Assembly: GCF_900130075.1 (NCBI RefSeq)
Contig: NZ_LT671418.1
Span: forward strand, 3,410,001-3,474,000
Direction of reading: 5' to 3'
Length of the DNA stretch: 64,000 nt
From: Herminiimonas arsenitoxidans
GTDB lineage: Bacteria > Pseudomonadota > Gammaproteobacteria > Burkholderiales > Burkholderiaceae_D
Shown here: positions 43,222 to 52,005 of the stretch, in pieces
How the letters are laid out: the number at the start of each line of letters is the position of its first letter
How positions within the stretch are numbered: the stretch's first letter is position 1
Made by a program: the position numbers and the translations under genes
Notes under the pieces: model-generated
Told to the model about the DNA's origin: nothing
The model's database searches: none
Seen by the model: only the letters and a program-made list of their open reading frames with translations

Positions 43222-45282
43222 ATGTTCCGATCTTTGGGATGTCGCACCTTGTCTGCACCTTTCCTGTCTTCATTGCTGATGATGGCAGTAGGGGCACTTG
43301 CCATGACGAATGTGCAGCAGGATCTTTGGGTGCTGAATTATCGTCTCTCCGATATTGTGCCGATTCAGGCGAATACAGCCGTCGCTTTTGTGCTGGCAGG
43401 ATTGGCGCTGTTATTACGTTCATTCCATATATTGGATGGTCGGGCAAAGACAGTTGTTGCAGTGCTGGCATCCGTATTGGCGCTTTGTGTAGCCTTGTTG
43501 GGTTTGTCGACGCTGGCACAGTATTCATTCGGTCTGCAGGTCGGTATTGATCATCTGTTCCCTCGTTTGGCAGAGGGCGGATATAAATCTTATTTTGTGA
43601 AGATGGCACCGCTGCCAGCACTAGGCTTTACGCTGGCCGGGTTGAGTCTGCTGTTGCTGGACTATCGTACTGCACGCGATCACTATCCATCCGAGTATGG
43701 TGCCTTCATCCTGGCCGGTGTGATGGGGATACCCCTGATCGGGCATCTCTATAACGTGATGTCGGTTGATGAGCTGAATGCGGCGCATACGGTCACACCA
43801 TTCATCTCGATTATTTTCTTTATTCTTGCGCTAGGCATATTGTCGGCGCGTCCTCATCATCGTTTGATGAGTTTGTGGAACAGTACTTCGCCAGGCGGGC
43901 CGTTGCTGCGACGCTTGCTACCGAACAGCTTGCTCTTGTTAGTCTTCCTCGATTTCGCAATTAAATGGGGTGTACAGAATCGCTTGTACGATGCGGACAA
44001 AGCTTCGCCTTTATTGATCTTGCTGAGTAGTTCGCTCTTGTTCATCATGTTCTGCCGTACAGCAGCCTTGTTGAATCGCGAATATGAGGGCCGGCAACAG
44101 GGCGAAGCGGCGCTGGCAGAGAGTAATGCATTGCTGCGCGCGGTGAGCGACAACACGCCGGATGCGATTTTCGTCAAGGATAGTGCTGGACGCATGGTGT
44201 TTGCGAATCCGGCCAAATTACGTTTGCTTGCGAAGGACCATGATCAGGTGATTGGTTTTCGTAGCGTCGATCTTTATCCGAAGAAAGCCGATGCCGAATT
44301 GATCAATCAGGAAGATCAAAGCGTGATGGAGAGTGGTCAGCCTCGGGTATTTGAAAGCACGATTCGTTTCCCGTACGGGATACGTACGCTGCATTCAACC
44401 AAGGCGCCATGGCTGAATGCCAACGGTGAAATCATGGGCTTGGTCGGTATTAGCACGGATATCACCGAACGCAAGCGCATGGAAGATTCCTTGAAGGCGC
44501 ATGAGACGCAATTGGAAGCACTGGTTGCAGCGCGCACCTTTGAGGTCAGCGAACTGATAGGCCATCTGGAAACAACGCGGGAAGAAGAGAAGCACGCGAT
44601 TGCACGTGAGTTGCATGATGACCTTGGTTCGGCATTAACTGCACTCAATATGCATTTGTCCATGGTGTTTCAGCAGATGCCACCGGAGCCAAAATTTACT
44701 GAGCGTTCGCTCAAGATCAAGGCTTTGCTGAGTTCGATTACCGATGCGACGCGCCGGATTCAGAATGGTTTGCGCCCCGACAAGCTGGATGTGTTCGGCG
44801 TCAAGATTGCGATTGCCGAGCAGGCGGCTGAGTTTGAAAAATACTCAGGCGTAATTTGTAATGCGAGCTTGCCTGACGACCAATTGGTGTATGCCCCGCG
44901 CGTGGATATTGCCTTGTTCCGCATGGTGCAGGAGGCATTGAATAATATTGCCAAGCACGCGCAGGCGACGCATGTCGATGTGATACTGGATGACACAGAC
45001 GATGAAATCGTACTCACGGTACGTGATAACGGTATCGGCATTCCGCAAGGACAGCCGACAGATGTGGTCACGCACGGCTTGCGTGGCATGCGTGAGCGGG
45101 CAGGTTATCTGGGTGGTTCAGTACGGGTTGGAGGCGGAGCGCAAGGCAGGGGGACGACGATAGTGATCACTATCCCGAAAACAGCTGCGAATATGAAGAC
45201 GGCTGAAGATATTGCGAGTGAATCGAACGAAGAGTCTGAAAATGCCAAGCAGGCAGATCAGCTGACGCAGAAGGCGGATTGA
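43222..45282 (+). CDS. Membrane PAS histidine kinase (NarL/UhpB-type, HisKA_3)
   Basis: A 686-residue sensor from the ATG at 43222 (GGAG six bases upstream; ATG 43210 and GTG 43153 are also in frame). About eight TM helices occupy residues 10-295. A PAS domain follows (about 315-430, FVKDSAGRMVFANPAKLR), then a HisKA_3 H-box RELHDDLGSALTALN with His465, and a HATPase_c domain (DNGIGIPQGQ, HGLRGMRERAGYLGG). The C-terminal 30 residues are acidic. This class pairs with NarL/LuxR-type regulators. The adjacent convergent FixJ/NarL-type regulator (45803-46435) is the natural partner, and a stand-alone receiver is even closer (3 bp). The stimulus is unknown. Confidence 0.88.
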   Translation: MFRSLGCRTLSAPFLSSLLMMAVGALAMTNVQQDLWVLNYRLSDIVPIQANTAVAFVLAGLALLLRSFHILDGRAKTVVAVLASVLALCVALLGLSTLAQYSFGLQVGIDHLFPRLAEGGYKSYFVKMAPLPALGFTLAGLSLLLLDYRTARDHYPSEYGAFILAGVMGIPLIGHLYNVMSVDELNAAHTVTPFISIIFFILALGILSARPHHRLMSLWNSTSPGGPLLRRLLPNSLLLLVFLDFAIKWGVQNRLYDADKASPLLILLSSSLLFIMFCRTAALLNREYEGRQQGEAALAESNALLRAVSDNTPDAIFVKDSAGRMVFANPAKLRLLAKDHDQVIGFRSVDLYPKKADAELINQEDQSVMESGQPRVFESTIRFPYGIRTLHSTKAPWLNANGEIMGLVGISTDITERKRMEDSLKAHETQLEALVAARTFEVSELIGHLETTREEEKHAIARELHDDLGSALTALNMHLSMVFQQMPPEPKFTERSLKIKALLSSITDATRRIQNGLRPDKLDVFGVKIAIAEQAAEFEKYSGVICNASLPDDQLVYAPRVDIALFRMVQEALNNIAKHAQATHVDVILDDTDDEIVLTVRDNGIGIPQGQPTDVVTHGLRGMRERAGYLGGSVRVGGGAQGRGTTIVITIPKTAANMKTAEDIASESNEESENAKQADQLTQKAD

Positions 45283-45285
45283 AGC

Positions 45286-45723
45286 TCAGGCGCGCGCGTT
45301 GTATTCCAGATTGGCGCAGCTCAGGTTTTTCAGCAATTCAAACAATTGGGGAAATTCGGACGTCTTGTCGAAGAAATGATTGACGCCGTATTGCCGCCCG
45401 ACGCGACGGAAAACTTCGGTGGCATTGTTGCTGCAGATGATCTTCAAGGTATTCGGTACCTTGGTTCTTTCCGATATCTGGCGCAATAGATTGATGCCAT
45501 TGCCTTTTTTCAGTTGAATATCAACGATCAGTACATCGTAGGGAAGCGCATTCAATTGATTGAGTGCATCGCCTTCTGATTCCGACACGCCAGCTACAAC
45601 GACACCTGGAATCATCGCCAGATTCTCTATCATCAGTTCGCGCACATCCAGTGAGTCTTCCACTAAAAATACCCGCAGTGGATGACTACCTGTATCTGTC
45701 AAAATATTCGTCGCTTGGCTCAT
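45286..45723 (-). CDS. Stand-alone receiver-domain response regulator
   Basis: A 145-residue protein consisting of one receiver domain: acidic pair VEDS (21-24), phospho-acceptor Asp68 (VDIQ), a Ser/Thr switch position (CSNN) and the conserved Lys (FFDKT). There is no output domain. It could be a phosphate sink, a phosphorelay intermediate, or act by protein contact. It ends 3 bp from the convergent kinase gene and lies 79 bp downstream of the LuxR-type regulator on the same strand. Confidence 0.85.
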   Translation of the reverse strand: MSQATNILTDTGSHPLRVFLVEDSLDVRELMIENLAMIPGVVVAGVSESEGDALNQLNALPYDVLIVDIQLKKGNGINLLRQISERTKVPNTLKIICSNNATEVFRRVGRQYGVNHFFDKTSEFPQLFELLKNLSCANLEYNARA

Positions 45724-45802
45724 TTTTCAACCGCTATTAAAAATTTCTGACTGCTGTCTCGGAAAATCATTGCACGCTTTTTATAAAATTCAGTAGCGAT
45801 GT

Positions 45803-46435
45803 CTAGTCGATCAGGTTTTGTTTGATTGCGTAATAAATAATGCCGGCGTTATTTTCCATATTCATCTTTTGCAAAACACGGGCGCGATAAGTACTGACGG
45901 TTTTCACACTCAGACAAAGTTCGTCGGCAATCTTGGTTACGCCATGACCCTGGCACAACTTGTAGAAAATTTCGTATTCACGTTTCGATAAAGTTTCATG
46001 CAAAGGTTTTTCTGCATTGGTATCGAGTTCTGTCGTCAGTAATTCTGCAACGGTATGGCTGATGTACTTATGACCGCGCAAGATCGTTTGTATCGCATTC
46101 ACCAATTCTTCCGCCAGCGCTTCTTTCTGTACGTATCCGCTGGCACCGCTGCGCAGTATCTGCACGGCGTAGCGACTTTCCGGATGCATGCTCAAAATCA
46201 GTACAGGTAACTCCGGCTTCTCGCGCTTGATCTGCTTCAGTACTTCCACACCGCTTTTGTCCGGCATATTGATATCGAGCAAAACGATATCCCAATCTTG
46301 CGCGCGAACCAAACGTATGGCTTCCTGTGCCGTAGCAGCTTCACCCTCGATCGTCATGTCAGGAACCTGGGCAATGAAATATTGCACTCCGGCTCGTACT
46401 ACTGCATGGTCATCGACTACCAAAATTTTTATCAT
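45803..46435 (-). CDS. NarL/FixJ-family response regulator
   Basis: A 210-residue DNA-binding regulator. The receiver domain has VVDDH (6-10), phospho-acceptor Asp54 and the conserved Lys (GYVQKEAL). The C-terminal LuxR-type HTH reads LSKREYEIFYKLCQGHGVTKIADELCLSVKTVSTYRARVLQKM. It is similar to UvrY/GacA-like regulators. It lies between the sigma-54 activator and the stand-alone receiver, all leftward, opposite the NarL-type kinase, which is the likely phosphodonor. Confidence 0.9.
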   Translation of the reverse strand: MIKILVVDDHAVVRAGVQYFIAQVPDMTIEGEAATAQEAIRLVRAQDWDIVLLDINMPDKSGVEVLKQIKREKPELPVLILSMHPESRYAVQILRSGASGYVQKEALAEELVNAIQTILRGHKYISHTVAELLTTELDTNAEKPLHETLSKREYEIFYKLCQGHGVTKIADELCLSVKTVSTYRARVLQKMNMENNAGIIYYAIKQNLID

Positions 46436-46456
46436 TGTGAGTACACGCCTAACCGA

Positions 46457-47572
46457 TCACTGATTGCGACTTTGTATGCCATAGGGTCGCGCATGTGGAA
46501 TGACATCACCCAAGAACAGCTTTGCTTGGTATTCATTCAGTCGATTGTAAAGGGTTTTCAGGCTCACACCTAACACCTCGGCGGTCAAAGTCTTATTGCC
46601 GCCACAGTGCCCCAGCGTGGCGTAAATCAGGCGTTGTTCTGCGTCTGCCAGCTTGCTGCCAAGTTGGACCGTGACGCAGTCGCCGACTTGGTCACTGACC
46701 ATGGTTTTGACAGGGTTAACCGCTGGCAAGATATCGAGTTCTTGCTCGGCCATGATATAGGCGCGATGCACGACATTCTTCAATTCACGCACATTGCCTG
46801 GCCATGTGTATTCATTCAACAAACGCCATGAGGCTTTGGAGAAGACCTTGCTGTTGCCATCTTCTTCATTGAGTTGCCCGAGGAAGAGGGTGGCGAGCAA
46901 GCCGATGTCTTCGTCGCGTTCACGTAGAGGTGGGAGATTGAGTGGAAAGACTGCCAGGCGATAGAAAAGATCGCTGCGCAAGATGCCGCTATTCATTGCT
47001 TCTATCGGATCGCGATTGGTAGCGGCGACTACGCGTACTTTGACTTCGGTTTCTTCTTCGGCACCGATACGGCAAAAGCGATTGCTTTCCAGCACGCGTA
47101 AGAGTTTGACTTGCATGTCCAGCGACATTTCCGTCACTTCATCCAGAAACAGTGTGCCGCCATTAGCACGTTCAAAGCAGCCTTTTTGCATGCGCACCGC
47201 ACCGGTAAAGCTGCCGCGTTCATGACCGAATAATTCTGCTTCTATCAGTTGCGGCGACACGGCACTGCAATTCAAGGCGACAAATGGTTTGTCTGCTTCC
47301 TTGCTGAGTTGATGGATGGCTTGTGCGACCAATTCCTTGCCGGTACCGCTTTCACCCGCGATCAAGACATTGGCACTGGTTGGTGCAACCTTGCCTATCA
47401 TTTGAAATAAATTCTGCATCGGTTCCGATGCAGCATACAGATCGCCACAGCGTGCGAGTTTGCTGAGTGGAATATTCTGTGCGTCACCTTGCGCTTGCAA
47501 CACGGTCATTCTGTGTGTGTTCGGGGTCGGCAAGCCGACGACGTTGTCACATACATTCAATCCGTCCGTCAT
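46457..47572 (-). CDS. Sigma-54-dependent transcriptional activator lacking a receiver domain
   Basis: A 371-residue bacterial enhancer-binding protein. About 50 N-terminal residues have no recognisable sensory domain. The AAA+ domain has Walker A GESGTGKE (73-80), Walker B GGTLFLDEV and the arginine-finger region RSDLFYRLAVFPLNLPPLRER. The sigma-54-contact loop reads GSFTGA (120-125) instead of GAFTGA. A Fis-type HTH (NKTLTAEVLGVSLKTLYNRL) follows. It is 21 bp upstream of the NarL-type regulator gene and probably co-transcribed with it. No sigma-54 promoter was located nearby. With no input domain, activity may be set by expression level or a partner protein. Confidence 0.88.
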   Translation of the reverse strand: MTDGLNVCDNVVGLPTPNTHRMTVLQAQGDAQNIPLSKLARCGDLYAASEPMQNLFQMIGKVAPTSANVLIAGESGTGKELVAQAIHQLSKEADKPFVALNCSAVSPQLIEAELFGHERGSFTGAVRMQKGCFERANGGTLFLDEVTEMSLDMQVKLLRVLESNRFCRIGAEEETEVKVRVVAATNRDPIEAMNSGILRSDLFYRLAVFPLNLPPLRERDEDIGLLATLFLGQLNEEDGNSKVFSKASWRLLNEYTWPGNVRELKNVVHRAYIMAEQELDILPAVNPVKTMVSDQVGDCVTVQLGSKLADAEQRLIYATLGHCGGNKTLTAEVLGVSLKTLYNRLNEYQAKLFLGDVIPHARPYGIQSRNQ

Positions 47573-47640
47573 TCACTTCTCCTCTGTTAAAACAGTGTGC
47601 GGCTTTATACAGAGTCGATTGTGGAGTAATTACTAACATT

Positions 47641-47667
47641 GCAGAATCGGTGGTTTTCCGATTCTGC
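47641..47667. other. Perfect 10-bp hairpin between ybdK-like and activator genes
   Basis: GCAGAATCGG (47641-47650) pairs exactly with CCGATTCTGC (47658-47667) around a 7-base loop. It is 69 bp before the start of the sigma-54 activator and 70 bp after the ybdK-like stop. No T-run follows on the minus strand, so it may be a weak terminator, an operator dyad or an mRNA leader structure. Confidence 0.5.
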
Positions 47668-47736
47668 TGTGGGAATGCGCTTACAAGGGTGAGAGGAATG
47701 TAGAGGGAAATTGAGGCGAGTAGAACAGGTGAATGT

Positions 47737-48849
47737 TTATTGCGCCATCCACACAGCGCTTTGCTGGCGGACAACATCGCTCAGCGAACCACTTTTCTCA
47801 TAGCAGGCACGAAGCCAGTCGGCATCGGATGGGGCTGACAATATGCGGTTGCGCAATAATTCGATCGCTTCAGTTGTGCCCAATTCTTCCGCTACGTCCT
47901 TGAGCATGTCAAACGTTTGCAGGATGTCTTCCTTGATGGATAACTGCGTACCGCAGATAGGTTTGATCACGGTACCGTTCAAGCCGAAGCGACAAGCCTG
48001 GAAACGATTGTACGAATAAGTCAGGTAGGTGTCTTGCGCCGGTTGCAGTTCTTGCTGCGCGAAGAAATATTTGCTCAAGGTTTGTGCGTAACCGGCCAGT
48101 GCGACGGCTGTTTCTATTGCCAACGGCGTATCGCAGACGCGAATTTCGACTGTGCCGTATTCTGGTTTAGGACGAATGTCCCAATAGAAATCCTTCATGC
48201 TGGCAACAATACCCAGCTTCGACATCTTGTCGAAATAGGCATTGAAGCTATCCCAGTCAGTAACGAAGGGCATGTAACCACTCAATGGAAATGCATTGAT
48301 GCTGGTCAGGCGTGATGATTGGAATGAGGTATCCACACCTTGATAAAACGGTGACGATGCAGACATCGTGATGAAGTGTGGAATGTAGCGCGCCAGCATG
48401 TGCGCCAAACGTATTGCTGAATCGCCACTAGGGCAACCGATATGTATGTGTTGACCATACACGGTGAACTGCTTGGCCAGATAACCGTATAACTCGGAGA
48501 CGAGCTGATAGCGATCGGAAGGATAAATGCGCTGATCTTCCCAATGCTGGAATGGATGGGCACCGCCACCGGCCAGACCAAGATTGAGTTTTTCTGCAGC
48601 GCTGACCAGCAAGGTGCGCATGGCGGTCAGCTCGGTCAACATTTCCTTGTGATCGGTATGCACAGAGGTCGCGATCTCGATCATGCTCTCGGTGATTTCC
48701 GGCTTGATGTCGTAACCGTGGTCAATCTTGTTAATGATGACCAGCAGATCGCTGGAACCACGCGTCAAATTGTAATCACGTCGGTTGACGATTTGCAGTT
48801 CCAGTTCTACACCCATGGTCAGCGGTGTCGAGTTATTGAATTCCAGCAT
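47737..48849 (-). CDS. ybdK: YbdK-type carboxylate-amine ligase (glutamate-cysteine ligase 2 family)
   Basis: A 370-residue enzyme of the GCS2 family. The N-terminal MGVELELQIVNRRDYNL and the stretches KPEITESMIEIATSVH, GGAHPFQHW, FTVYGQHIHIGCPSGDSAI and GTVEIRVCDTPL (metal- and ATP-binding acidic and His residues) match YbdK, which shows weak gamma-glutamylcysteine ligase activity in E. coli. The physiological substrate is unsettled. It lies 14 bp downstream of the CPA2 antiporter gene, so the two are probably co-transcribed. Confidence 0.9.
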   Translation of the reverse strand: MLEFNNSTPLTMGVELELQIVNRRDYNLTRGSSDLLVIINKIDHGYDIKPEITESMIEIATSVHTDHKEMLTELTAMRTLLVSAAEKLNLGLAGGGAHPFQHWEDQRIYPSDRYQLVSELYGYLAKQFTVYGQHIHIGCPSGDSAIRLAHMLARYIPHFITMSASSPFYQGVDTSFQSSRLTSINAFPLSGYMPFVTDWDSFNAYFDKMSKLGIVASMKDFYWDIRPKPEYGTVEIRVCDTPLAIETAVALAGYAQTLSKYFFAQQELQPAQDTYLTYSYNRFQACRFGLNGTVIKPICGTQLSIKEDILQTFDMLKDVAEELGTTEAIELLRNRILSAPSDADWLRACYEKSGSLSDVVRQQSAVWMAQ

Positions 48850-48863
48850 GTAGATTTCCTTGT

Positions 48864-50066
48864 TTATTGCTTTGCTTCACCCGATGCAACCAGCGCATAG
48901 CGCGTGCAGATGGGGCCTATGAGTTCCAGGATGACGAGTATCGATACCACCAGCGCGGCTAATTGCGAGCCGAACTGCGGATAAAAACCGACTGCATGTT
49001 GCACCATGATGATGTTGAAGCCGGAGAGTGGCACCAGACCCAAACCGAGCAAGGCACCTTTGCGTAAAGTGACGCCGTTGATACGCGCCATGGCCGTTGT
49101 CATCGTCATCGCGATGAACAGGCGCAAGGCGATGAACGCGAGAACGGCCGGCCATAGCGTCAGCAAGTACGACAGTTCCAATTTGGCACCGGCAAACACG
49201 AACAGTGCGACATAAAACAAGCCGCTGAATTGGCTCAAATCAGGTTCGACGATGGCATGCCGCGCATCGTAGCTGCGGCTGGCAATGCCGAATACCAGCA
49301 AGGCAATCAAGGCGGACAGATTGAGCATGACGCCGATGCCGACGGTGCCGGCAATCAGTGCCAGAACGAGGATTAACTGTGCCTGACTATCGCGGCCCAG
49401 CCATTGACCTATCCAGACCAGCAGGCGACTCATGATCCAGCCGAGCGCGGCTGAACCTAGCAGCAGATACAAGGGATGCAGAATATAACTTTCCCAGCCG
49501 GCTTCATATTCCACATGCACGGCCGCCAGGCCCATCGAGAAGATGATGAAGGCGAGCGCGTTGCCGATGACGACAATATTCAACATGCGTTCGGTCAGTT
49601 GGCCTTCTGCTTTTACTTCGCGTACTACATTCAGAATCACGGCAGGCGAGGTCGCCATGCCCAGTGCGGCGACCATGCTGGCCACCAGTTTGCTGATACC
49701 GAATTGCGTCAACAACAGGAACAGAGCGAAGAAGGTAACCAGACTCAGCAACACGCCGGTGATGAGCAAACCTCTTTCACGCAGCAACCATTTGTAATCA
49801 ACGCGGCGACCTAGTTCAAATAAAACCAGACCAAGCGCGAGATCAACCAGCACACTGATTTCACTCAGTACCGAGACGTCGATCAGATTCAATGCAGATG
49901 GTCCGATTAGCAGACCAGTCAGGACGTAACAGGTAATCGCCGGTATTTGCGGAAATATGCGACGCAGAAAATGTGCACCCAATATACCGGCGATCAGGAT
50001 CAAACCAGTGGCAGTGAGTACATTCAGTGCATGCGGCATGGACGGAAAAAAACTATGTGATGTCAT
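48864..50066 (-). CDS. Cation:proton antiporter, CPA2 family membrane domain
   Basis: A 400-residue protein with about 12-13 TM helices and no cytosolic TrkA/RCK domain at its C terminus, unlike KefB/KefC. Family features are AITCYVLTGLLIGPSALNLI near the N terminus, the unwound-helix region ALGMATSPAVILNVV, and GTVGIGVMLNLSALIALLVFG. It probably exchanges Na+ or K+ for protons. It is the first gene of a two-gene unit with the ybdK-like ligase; the pairing recalls the glutathione link of Kef systems but this is only suggestive. Confidence 0.85.
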   Translation of the reverse strand: MTSHSFFPSMPHALNVLTATGLILIAGILGAHFLRRIFPQIPAITCYVLTGLLIGPSALNLIDVSVLSEISVLVDLALGLVLFELGRRVDYKWLLRERGLLITGVLLSLVTFFALFLLLTQFGISKLVASMVAALGMATSPAVILNVVREVKAEGQLTERMLNIVVIGNALAFIIFSMGLAAVHVEYEAGWESYILHPLYLLLGSAALGWIMSRLLVWIGQWLGRDSQAQLILVLALIAGTVGIGVMLNLSALIALLVFGIASRSYDARHAIVEPDLSQFSGLFYVALFVFAGAKLELSYLLTLWPAVLAFIALRLFIAMTMTTAMARINGVTLRKGALLGLGLVPLSGFNIIMVQHAVGFYPQFGSQLAALVVSILVILELIGPICTRYALVASGEAKQ

Positions 50067-50478
50067 GTAGTTCCCGACAATTTAAAAAGAGGGCGTTTCA
50101 GAAAGATGAAACGACACACATTGTTGAAGCAGGATGCCTTGTTAATACTGGTGACAGTACAGCATGGCGACCGAATGCTTGATCGATCAGTGTTATTCAC
50201 AGATTGTGCTGGATGCGGTGGCTTGCACAGTGGCAAGCGTCATCCGATTTGCTGTGTCGCGATGTTTGCAAAGCAGCACCCGGCGCAGCAGCGAATAAGA
50301 CAGTTGTTCTTAACGGAGATACCGTTTTATAAATTTGACTGCCGAAAGTGTAGCAGCAGTTTCAGAAAAAAGTCGCGACCATTTTGCTCTAAGTAATTGC
50401 CGCTGCCTAATGTTGGAAGGCAGCGGCGATTATAAAGCATTTCGTTTTTTTGCTACAAGCTTGAGAATTGTGATGTGT
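50067..50478. other. Intergenic region with hairpin downstream of ndh
   Basis: A 412-bp gap. An open frame at 50106-50396 has no protein signature and I treat it as non-coding. The hairpin at 50399-50427 probably ends the ndh transcript. The left part carries the promoter of the leftward antiporter gene. Confidence 0.45.
50399..50427 (-). terminator. Hairpin downstream of ndh
   Basis: GCCGCTGCCT (50399-50408) pairs perfectly with AGGCAGCGGC (50418-50427), with a 9-base loop, 52 bp past the ndh stop. The following minus-strand bases are only moderately T-rich. Confidence 0.6.
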
Positions 50479-51840
50479 TTAGTGCAATTTCACACGAGGT
50501 GATGTTTTGCGTCGTAACCAATGAGCTACCGTATCGGCGCAAGTACGTATCACACCGTGTAGCGCGACCAAATGCATGCGGTAGAGCGAGATATAAAGCA
50601 AGCGTGCCAGCACACCTTCAATAAACATCGCGCGACCGATCAACGGTCCCATCAGATTGCCGACTGCATCGAAACGTCCCAGCGATACGAGCGAACCCAG
50701 ATCGCGATATTCAAACAGCGGCAGCTCTTGATTATCCAAACGTTTCTTCAGCGCATTGAACAGGAAGCTGGCTTGCTGATGCGCTGATTGCGCGCGCGGC
50801 GGGATCGTACTGTTTTTCTCCGGCCATGGACAGGCAGCACAATCGCCGAAGGCAAAAATGTTCGGATCGATTTCAGTCTGCAAGGTGCGAGATACTACGA
50901 TCTGACCAAGACGATTAACCGGCAATCCCAATTCGCTGAGTATCTGTGGTGCCCGTATGCCGGCCGCCCATACAGTCAGATCGGCTGGTATTTGTGTACC
51001 GTTCGCCAGCAACACCGCATGTTCCTGCACTTCCGATACCTTGGCATCGGTGAGCACATCGACATCCAGTCTGTTCAGCAATTCCGTCGTTTTGACCGAT
51101 ACGCGTTCCGGCAATGCCGACAGTATGCGTGGTGCCGCTTCGATGACAGTGATGCGGATATCGCGATGCGGATCAAGGTTGTGCAAACCGTATGCGCCTA
51201 ATACTTCGGCGGTATTGCGCAACTCTGCCGAGAGTTCTACGCCGGTTGCACCGCCACCGATGATGGCGATGTTGAGTTGCGATTGCGCCTGATCTGCACG
51301 TACGCACAGTCCGATCATGCGGCGGCGGAAATGTTCTGCCTGATGCATGCTATCGATAGAGATCGCATTCTTTTCTGCGCCGGGCACATTAAAGAAATTG
51401 GTGATGCTGCCTATCGACAGGATCAATGTGTCGTACTTGATTTCACGTTGCGGCAATAACTCGATGCCATCGTCATCGACCAGATTGCCGACAGTAATTG
51501 TTTTTCGCTCGCGATCCAGGCCTTTCAGTTCACCTGGTTGAAAGACGAAGCGATGCCAGCGCGCCTGTGCGGCATATTCGAGTTGATGCGAGTTGGCGTC
51601 CATGCTGCCTGCGGCAACTTCATGCAGTAAGGGTTTCCAGATATGGGTCGAGGAACGATCGACCAGCACGACGCTGACGCGTCCACTTTTAACGAGTTTG
51701 TTGCCCAGCGTGGTTGCCAGTTCCAAACCGCCAGCGCCGCCACCTACTATGACGATGCGATGCGGAGCTGCCTCGTTGATGATAAAAGGCTCGGGTGTGG
51801 TCTCATGCGAACTGTCATCTGCGTTAGCGTTGCTTGACAT
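50479..51840 (-). CDS. ndh: Type II NADH:quinone oxidoreductase
   Basis: A 453-residue peripheral membrane flavoprotein moving electrons from NADH to quinone without proton pumping. The FAD-binding motif IVIVGGGAGGLELA is at about 30-43 and the NADH-binding motif IAIIGGGATGVELSAEL is in the centre. The FAD/quinone region FAFGDCAACPW and the AQSAHQQ motif are typical of NDH-2. The C-terminal helix rich in Leu/Tyr/Arg fits membrane attachment. An N-terminal extension of about 25 acidic residues precedes the fold. It is monocistronic. Confidence 0.92.
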   Translation of the reverse strand: MSSNANADDSSHETTPEPFIINEAAPHRIVIVGGGAGGLELATTLGNKLVKSGRVSVVLVDRSSTHIWKPLLHEVAAGSMDANSHQLEYAAQARWHRFVFQPGELKGLDRERKTITVGNLVDDDGIELLPQREIKYDTLILSIGSITNFFNVPGAEKNAISIDSMHQAEHFRRRMIGLCVRADQAQSQLNIAIIGGGATGVELSAELRNTAEVLGAYGLHNLDPHRDIRITVIEAAPRILSALPERVSVKTTELLNRLDVDVLTDAKVSEVQEHAVLLANGTQIPADLTVWAAGIRAPQILSELGLPVNRLGQIVVSRTLQTEIDPNIFAFGDCAACPWPEKNSTIPPRAQSAHQQASFLFNALKKRLDNQELPLFEYRDLGSLVSLGRFDAVGNLMGPLIGRAMFIEGVLARLLYISLYRMHLVALHGVIRTCADTVAHWLRRKTSPRVKLH

Positions 51841-52005
51841 ACGATTTCTCCAGATTATTGGTAAGCGTGAGCGGCAGGATGAAATACTTCCCTGCGTGCA
51901 TGTCTTTCGGTTTCAACACGAAAACATGCGCAATAGCATTGTTATATCAGTTTCAATGCAGTTCTGCCATGTCTTAGCCGACTTGCCGGATTTACATCAA
52001 TCGCA

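Noticed and set aside
50106..50396. Open frame of 96 codons with several Cys residues
   Set aside because: No ribosome site, no recognisable domain, and it lies in the promoter/terminator space of two leftward genes; Cys spacing does not form a zinc-binding pattern.
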